Source of the DNA: Vibrio algarum | GTDB lineage: Bacteria > Pseudomonadota > Gammaproteobacteria > Enterobacterales > Vibrionaceae | DNA length: 64,000 nt | Reading direction: 5' to 3' | NCBI RefSeq assembly: GCF_028204155.1 | Contig: NZ_JAQLOI010000003.1 | Span: 806,001 to 870,000 of the forward strand | Part shown: in pieces, positions 62,213 through 64,000 of the stretch | Layout of the letters: each line of letters starts with the position of its first letter | Position numbering within the stretch: the first letter of the stretch is position 1 | Made by a program: the position numbers and the translations under genes | Notes under the pieces: generated by a model | Database searches by the model: none | What the model was told of the DNA's origin: nothing | The model's input: the letters and a program-made list of their open reading frames with translations, nothing else

Positions 62213-63994
62213 TCATAATTCAAAAGCATAAGCAGCAAGAGGCGGCAGATACAGCTCGACGCTACCAATACCTTTGTTCACTTTTAATTCAAGCGATAGT
62301 TGCTGTTCAATCTGTTCTTTGAAGGTGTGTGTCCCTTCCGGTAATGACAGCTGTTGTATCAAGAAGGCAGGTATAATGAGGGTTTCTTTACAGTGTAAAT
62401 GCGGATTGAAATTTACCGCAACGAAGGTCGTATGTTTGTCTTTCTGTCTCGCGAATATAAATACATGGTCTTTCATAGATGCTAATTGTTCAGAAAGAGG
62501 GGAGTATAAATCAATATAATGCCCCATAAGAGCTGGACTGCTTATGGAGTAGTTGAGTACAGAACTATAAAAGGCTCGAAGGTTTTTCTCCGACTGATTT
62601 AGTAGAGCACCATCGAAAGCGCCATTATTCAACCAACGTTGATGATGGGGCACGCTAACGTAGTCAAAAATAGAGGTACGGGAAGGTTGCCCAAATCCTG
62701 CATTCTCGAGTGCGGGCTCTCCAACCTCTTGACCAAAATAGACCATAGTAGGAGAGCTACCTATGGTGGCAGAGAGTAACATTGCAGGACGAGCCAAATC
62801 AGCATTACCCGCAAATTCTGGTGAAGCGATACGTTGCTCGTCATGGTTTTCTAAAAAGTGCAGCATATGATGTTCTATATCAGCAAGCTCTTTTTGGACG
62901 CGAACTATAGAAGAAACGGACTCTTTGTTCTGAATGATCGCTTTTAGCGTGTCGTAGAGGTCGACCTTGTCATATAGATAGTCCATTTTACCTAGCTGAA
63001 TAAAATCACGATATAGATCAGGTTGATATACTTCTGCCATCAAAAACGCGTCGGGGTTTTTTATCTTTATTGTTGAATTCAAATAGCTCCAGAATTCGAC
63101 TGGCACCAACTCCGCTACGTCATATCGAAAGCCATCAACGCCTTTGTCTAACCAAAATAGGGCTATATCTCTAAACTTAATCCATGAATCCGGTAGGCTC
63201 TGATGTTGCCAGAACTCAATATGGGCTTGCACTCCTTCATTGCGGAGGTTTTCCGGTAATTCGGGAAAATCTTTGCTTCCATCTGGTCTTACACCGTAGT
63301 TGATTTTCACGGTTTCATACCAATCGTCTAGTTTTGGTTTTGCTTTGCGCGAGCCATTACCTGTCCACTTAGCTGGGTGTTCAAAATATGGGGTCGTTAA
63401 CGTTGGATGCTCACTTCCACCTAGAGGTTGGAACGCTTCAGGAAAGTCAGGTAGCTCGAAAGACTGCTCTGGAATATAGTAGAAGTTGTTATTTCGGTGG
63501 TACTCAAGTTTTACATCGTCATCCGCACCAAAGTCGTTGGCGTGAATTGGATTATTAAGGCTTTTGTATTGGCGAGCAACATGATTTGGAACAATGTCGA
63601 TAATTACTTTTAGCCCGGCGCGATGCGTTCGCTCTATCAAGGCCTCAAATTCTTCCATACGTTCTTCTGCATTATCAGCCAAATCGGGGTTAACCTGAAA
63701 ATAGTCTTTTATTGCATATGGGGAGCCAGCTCGCCCTTTTACAATAGAGGGGTGGTCGTGCCCTACACCAATATCCGTGTAATCCCCAATAATTGCATGA
63801 TGTAGCACACCGGTGTACCAAATATGAGTAACACCTAACTCTTTAATTTGTTGCAGTGCAAAGTCTGTAAAATCAGAAAACTTGCCGACGCCGTTTATTT
63901 CCTTTGTGCTCCATGGAATGTTGTTCTGTTCAGAATTGCCAAAAAGCCGAGTAAAAACATGATAAATCACTTTTTTATCTACATAGGCGGACAT
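62213..63994 (-). CDS. GH13 alpha-amylase family glycosidase
   Basis: A 593-residue protein, complete with its ATG at 63994 near the window edge. GH13 motifs: VIIDIVPNHVARQY (region I), GVDGFRYDVAELVP (region II, nucleophile Asp near residue 293), DAFLMAEVYQPDL (region III, acid Glu near 318) and HFLENHDEQRI (region IV). No signal peptide, so it should act on maltodextrins or glycogen in the cytoplasm. It is the upstream gene of the CBM48-phosphatase operon. A parS2 site is embedded in the coding sequence at 62386-62400. Exact specificity not determined. Confidence 0.88.
   Translation of the reverse strand: MSAYVDKKVIYHVFTRLFGNSEQNNIPWSTKEINGVGKFSDFTDFALQQIKELGVTHIWYTGVLHHAIIGDYTDIGVGHDHPSIVKGRAGSPYAIKDYFQVNPDLADNAEERMEEFEALIERTHRAGLKVIIDIVPNHVARQYKSLNNPIHANDFGADDDVKLEYHRNNNFYYIPEQSFELPDFPEAFQPLGGSEHPTLTTPYFEHPAKWTGNGSRKAKPKLDDWYETVKINYGVRPDGSKDFPELPENLRNEGVQAHIEFWQHQSLPDSWIKFRDIALFWLDKGVDGFRYDVAELVPVEFWSYLNSTIKIKNPDAFLMAEVYQPDLYRDFIQLGKMDYLYDKVDLYDTLKAIIQNKESVSSIVRVQKELADIEHHMLHFLENHDEQRIASPEFAGNADLARPAMLLSATIGSSPTMVYFGQEVGEPALENAGFGQPSRTSIFDYVSVPHHQRWLNNGAFDGALLNQSEKNLRAFYSSVLNYSISSPALMGHYIDLYSPLSEQLASMKDHVFIFARQKDKHTTFVAVNFNPHLHCKETLIIPAFLIQQLSLPEGTHTFKEQIEQQLSLELKVNKGIGSVELYLPPLAAYAFEL
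62386..62400. other. parS2: parS2 centromere site inside the amylase gene
   Basis: CTTTACAGTGTAAAT is a full match to the ParB2 site, encoded within the amylase reading frame, 48 kb from ori2. The other five sites are intergenic. Confidence 0.85.
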
Positions 63995-64000
63995 TTTTTG

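Noticed and set aside
1..64000. CRISPR array, prophage, transposon, tRNA or rRNA
   Set aside because: No regularly spaced repeats other than the origin iterons, no integrase, transposase or phage genes, and no tRNA-like or rRNA sequence recognised.

Overview
The window is the replication-origin region of the second chromosome of a Vibrio or close relative (Vibrionaceae). The decisive evidence is a gene for the chromosome-II initiator RctB next to an intergenic region with every recognisable part of a Vibrio ori2: a truncated 29-mer at the rctB promoter, TGAT/ATCA repeats, six ATGATCA iterons spaced 22-23 bp, a DnaA box, further iterons and two 39-mers. The partition genes parA2 and parB2 follow. 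Six copies of the palindrome TTTACA(C/G)TGTAAA, the ParB2 site parS2, are scattered over the window. DNA is AT-rich throughout, and I saw no prophage, insertion sequence, CRISPR array, tRNA or rRNA.

Layout. 0-9.8 kb: the end of an HlyD-type membrane fusion protein, two diguanylate cyclases, the NhaD Na+/H+ antiporter, a DUF3081-like protein, a PD-(D/E)XK-like protein, YibL, a Cache chemoreceptor and a beta-hydroxyacid dehydrogenase. 10-17.4 kb: YeeN, two tiny conserved proteins, rctB, ori2, parA2, parB2. 17.4-31.7 kb: tmcA, a FapA/DUF342 protein, a Lap-type c-di-GMP-controlled adhesin secretion and retention cluster (HlyD, LapG, LapD, ABC ATPase), pdxH, and two paralogous PEGA proteins, one with a formylglycine-generating-enzyme-like domain. 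32-39.5 kb: proline use (AraC regulator, putA, a separately encoded putA C-terminal-like domain, putP, an Lrp-type regulator). 39.5-45.3 kb: small periplasmic and cytoplasmic proteins, a HAD phosphatase, an M23 peptidase, a BCCT transporter, a PAS protein and a DUF1840 protein. 45.5-52.1 kb: ethanolamine use (TRAP transporter, EutB, EutC, divergent EutR-like activator) without microcompartment genes. 52-56.3 kb: a DUF445 protein, an ABC exporter, CtlX. 56.3-64 kb: glycogen and maltodextrin use (glgX, lamB, malM, a GH13 amylase, and a protein joining a CBM48-like module to a tyrosine/dual-specificity phosphatase).

Main points for a second look. (1) The CBM48-like/phosphatase fusion lies 31 bp downstream of an amylase in a maltodextrin locus and has the layout of eukaryotic glucan phosphatases (laforin, SEX4). 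(2) A 39-mer-like element with an iteron core embedded lies 17 kb from ori2 at 31881-31920, and further iteron-like sites lie outside the origin, including inside putA. (3) Four genes (parA2, parB2, a solute-binding protein, the DUF445 gene) are each broken by the apparent loss of one base in a homopolymer, which points to sequencing undercalls rather than real mutations. (4) An attenuator-like structure sits in the leader of the ABC exporter gene.
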